A DNA stretch of 15,628 nucleotides from an uncultured Collinsella sp. (lineage in GTDB: Bacteria; Actinomycetota; Coriobacteriia; Coriobacteriales; Coriobacteriaceae), in assembly GCA_934658705.1 (NCBI GenBank), contig CAKUHP010000029.1:1-15628 (forward strand). Direction: 5' to 3'. The position numbers and the translations under genes were made by a program. Below are positions 13,684-15,628 of the stretch, in pieces (within the stretch, counting starts at the first letter, position 1; every line of letters begins with the position of its first letter). Under the pieces are notes generated by a model. It was not told the origin of the DNA, ran no database searches, and saw only the letters and a program-made list of their open reading frames with translations.

Positions 13684-14460
13684 ATGACCAAGTTCAGCCA
13701 CGTCATCATCCGTCGTCCCGGCAAGTCCCTGAGCAATGGCATCACGAGCGCCCCCGAGCTTGGCCAGCCCATCTATGAGCGCGCGATCGAGGAGCACTAC
13801 GATTACGAGCACGCGCTCGAGCAGTGCGGCGTGGACGTGTCGGTGCTGCCGGCGCTCGAGCAGTATCCCGACAGCTGCTTTGTCGAGGACCCCGCCGTCA
13901 TCACTCGCTGCGGCGCCATCATTACCAACCCCGGTGCCGACAGCCGCAACGGCGAGAAGGACGAGATTGAGCCGGTTGTCCGCCGCTTCTTTGACGACGA
14001 GCATGTCAAGCACATCGTCTCCCCGGGTACGCTCGACGGCGGCGACGTCATGATGGTCGGCGATCATTTCTACGTCGGTCGCTCCGCTCGTACCAACGAA
14101 GAGGGCATCCGTCAGTTCTGCGAGATTCTGGAGGGCTGGGGCCTCGAGGGCTCCGAGGTACCGCTGGAGGAGGTCCTGCATCTCAAGACCGGCGTCAACT
14201 ACATCGAGGACAACAACATGCTCGTCTCGGGTGAGTTCATCGATAAGCCCGACTTTGCCCAGTACAACAAGATCGTCGTGCCCGAGGACGAGGCTTATGG
14301 CGCCAACTGCATCTGGGTCAACGGTACGGTCATCGTTGCCGAGGGCTATCCGACCGTGCTCAAGGCTGTGCAGGATCTGGGCTACAAGACGCTCGTTGTC
14401 GACACCTCCGAGTATCGCAAGGTCGACGGTGGTCTCTCCTGCCTGTCGCTGCGTTTCTAA
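13684..14460 (+). CDS. DDAH-like guanidino-hydrolase (dimethylarginine dimethylaminohydrolase family)
   Basis: This 258-residue cytoplasmic enzyme of the arginine-deiminase superfamily should hydrolyse a guanidino group and yield citrulline, with methylarginines as the family substrate. Length matches bacterial DDAH (P. aeruginosa, 254). Substrate-binding acids Glu68-Asp69 lie in FVEDPAV, an acidic residue in LDGGD at 118, the general-base His166 in LHLKTG and the nucleophile Cys253 in GGLSCLSLRF, so the catalytic set is complete. ATG at 13684 has AAGGAGG 6 nt upstream. It is followed by a hairpin and then an APC transporter, and is divergent from a GntR/FCD regulator. Members of this family are sometimes assigned to free arginine or other N-substituted arginines, so the true substrate needs testing. 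Confidence 0.9.
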   Translation: MTKFSHVIIRRPGKSLSNGITSAPELGQPIYERAIEEHYDYEHALEQCGVDVSVLPALEQYPDSCFVEDPAVITRCGAIITNPGADSRNGEKDEIEPVVRRFFDDEHVKHIVSPGTLDGGDVMMVGDHFYVGRSARTNEEGIRQFCEILEGWGLEGSEVPLEEVLHLKTGVNYIEDNNMLVSGEFIDKPDFAQYNKIVVPEDEAYGANCIWVNGTVIVAEGYPTVLKAVQDLGYKTLVVDTSEYRKVDGGLSCLSLRF

Positions 14461-14495
14461 CGCGCTAGCTGTAATAGCCTGTTGATCGCTTGACC

Positions 14496-14532
14496 GATGG
14501 CCCGGCACCCGATTCGGGACGTCCGGGCCATC
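14496..14532 (+). terminator. Hairpin between DDAH and transporter genes
   Basis: A perfect 10-bp GC-rich stem (14496-14505 with 14523-14532) encloses a loop that has its own CCCG/CGGG dyad. Only a weak T run (TCTCGTTC) follows. With no promoter visible in the 37 nt before the transporter, it probably acts as a partial terminator or stabiliser that lowers transporter expression relative to the enzyme. Confidence 0.65.
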
Positions 14533-14569
14533 TCTCGTTCGATCACATGATGAAGGGGGTGCGCATACA

Positions 14570-15628
14570 ATGGCCTCTAAAGCTCAAAACGACGAGATTA
14601 TCGACCCCAATGGCCTTGATCTCTTTCGACTGACCATGATGGTCATCACCGCCAGTATTTGCGGCGGTATCTTCTCTCTTGCTGGCGATATGGCCGCGGG
14701 CGGAGCCAATACCGGCGCAGTTATCGTCTCGTGGGGAATTTGCTTTATCGGCGTCTTTGCGCTGATGATGGTGTTCAACGGTTTGTCCCAGGCTCGTCCC
14801 GACCTGACCGGCGGTATCTATGCATATGCTGCGGCTGGCTTTGGCGATTACATTGGTTTCAATTCTGCCTGGGGCTACTGGATCAGCGCATGCCTTTCTA
14901 ACGTGAGCTTTGCGCTCTTGCTGTTTAGCGCGCTGGGCTATTTTTTCCCTGCGTTTGGTGCAGGAAACAATCTGCTTTCCATCATCTGCGCCAGCGTGTT
15001 TCTGTGGTTCCTTACCGCTCTGGTGCTTCGTGGCGTCAAGGAGGCCGCAGGCATTAACACGATCGTCACGTTGGCGAAACTGGTGCCGCTGGGACTCTTC
15101 GTGCTGAGCATTGTTCTCCTGGGTAAGTTCAACGTCGATATCTTTATGGACAACTTCTGGGGAGAGCCGGCTGGTCCTGGGTTTGGTGAGCAGGTTGTCT
15201 CGACCATGATCGCTCTGGTATGGGTCTTCACGGGCATCGAGGGCGCTGTCGTCATTTCGGGCCGTGCAAAGTACGTGCGCGACGTCGGGCGCTCGACGGC
15301 ACTTGGATTTGCAGCGGTGTTCGTCCTGTATCTGATCATCTCGATGCTGTCGCTCGGCATTATGCCGCGCGAGGAGATGGCACAGCTCGCAACGCCCTCC
15401 ATGGCGGGAATTCTTGAGTGCGCAATCGGTCCGGTTGGTGCCGCCATCGTTAATCTGGGCGTTATCCTTTCGCTGGTCGGCGCACTGCTGGGCTATGTCA
15501 TCATTGCGTCTGAGACGCCGTTCGAGGCGGCGCGCCAGGGATCCTTCCCTCTGGCGTTTGCCAAGACGAACAAGCACGATGCCCCGGTGGTAACGGTTCT
15601 CGTGAGCTCCGGCATCACGCAACTCTTC
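14570..15628 (+). CDS. APC-superfamily amino-acid permease/antiporter, 3' end cut by the window
   Basis: The reading frame stays open for 353 codons to the window edge, about three quarters of a typical 470-490-residue member. The product is an integral membrane protein with about nine segments present. The first helix contains the APC substrate motif variant ASICGGIFSLAGD (about 28-40), where the backbone of the unwound GGIF region binds the amino-acid carboxylate and amine. Further family marks are QARPDLTGGIYAYAAAGFG and VWVFTGIEGAVVISGRAK (the helix-6 region). It resembles the arginine/ornithine antiporter (ArcD-type, APA) subgroup. ATG at 14570 follows a GGGGG-rich ribosome binding site by about 10 nt. 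Pairing with a citrulline-forming enzyme suggests exchange of an arginine-type substrate for ornithine or citrulline, which is an inference. Confidence 0.88.
   Translation, partial: MASKAQNDEIIDPNGLDLFRLTMMVITASICGGIFSLAGDMAAGGANTGAVIVSWGICFIGVFALMMVFNGLSQARPDLTGGIYAYAAAGFGDYIGFNSAWGYWISACLSNVSFALLLFSALGYFFPAFGAGNNLLSIICASVFLWFLTALVLRGVKEAAGINTIVTLAKLVPLGLFVLSIVLLGKFNVDIFMDNFWGEPAGPGFGEQVVSTMIALVWVFTGIEGAVVISGRAKYVRDVGRSTALGFAAVFVLYLIISMLSLGIMPREEMAQLATPSMAGILECAIGPVGAAIVNLGVILSLVGALLGYVIIASETPFEAARQGSFPLAFAKTNKHDAPVVTVLVSSGITQLF

Noticed and set aside
13660..14508. A 282-codon minus-strand frame opposite the DDAH gene
   Set aside because: It shows no ribosome binding site or recognisable motif, and the plus frame has a complete catalytic set.
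14543..15622. A 359-codon minus-strand open frame opposite the APC transporter
   Set aside because: Its translation is rich in Arg, Asp, His and Gln with no domain pattern, while the plus strand encodes a coherent membrane protein running to the window edge.

Overview
The window is a compact, high-GC, single-chromosome-style stretch from a Gram-positive actinobacterium. The G/C-rich third codon positions, strong AGGAGG-type ribosome binding sites, an LAATG-type cell-wall sorting signal and the gene set together suggest a gut Coriobacteriia member such as Collinsella. This placement is an inference from gene content and sequence style, not a database result. I see no phage, insertion sequence, CRISPR array, rRNA or tRNA. 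No gap between genes exceeds about 260 bases.

Layout. Bases 76-3008 (minus strand) carry a small MscS-type mechanosensitive channel and a secreted, wall-anchored 5'-nucleotidase/metallophosphoesterase. Bases 3169-6064 (minus) hold a three-gene ABC importer (Tat-type lipoprotein, permease, ATPase) of the family that includes streptococcal TrpXYZ. It has its own promoter, an internal hairpin after the lipoprotein gene and a terminator at its end. Bases 6222-8663 (minus) hold a WYL-type regulator and asparaginyl-tRNA synthetase (asnS, GTG start). Bases 8800-10719 (minus) encode an OatA-like membrane O-acyltransferase fused to an SGNH esterase domain. Bases 10955-11518 (minus) encode a stand-alone glucose-type PTS EIIA protein. 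Bases 11762-12664 (plus) encode an alpha/beta-hydrolase esterase. Bases 12778-13428 (minus) encode a GntR/FCD regulator, divergent from a plus-strand pair formed by a dimethylarginine dimethylaminohydrolase (DDAH)-like enzyme and an APC-family amino-acid transporter that runs off the window end.

How the genes work together. The best-defined functional module is at the right end. The GntR regulator, a nested palindromic operator, the guanidino-hydrolase and an amino-acid exchanger look like a regulated system for taking up an arginine-type compound and releasing citrulline. The nucleotidase, the ABC importer and the O-acyltransferase act at the cell surface.

The most unusual non-coding signals are: (i) two adjacent long hairpins with different stems but the same 13-nt loop layout around CCTGTCCC, plus a half copy at the window start; (ii) a perfect 27-bp inverted repeat between two convergent genes; (iii) the same GAAACGTTTC palindrome on both sides of the PTS gene; and (iv) a repeat cluster (TTTTCAACAGC in three copies, with a perfect 11-bp tandem duplication) in front of the WYL regulator.
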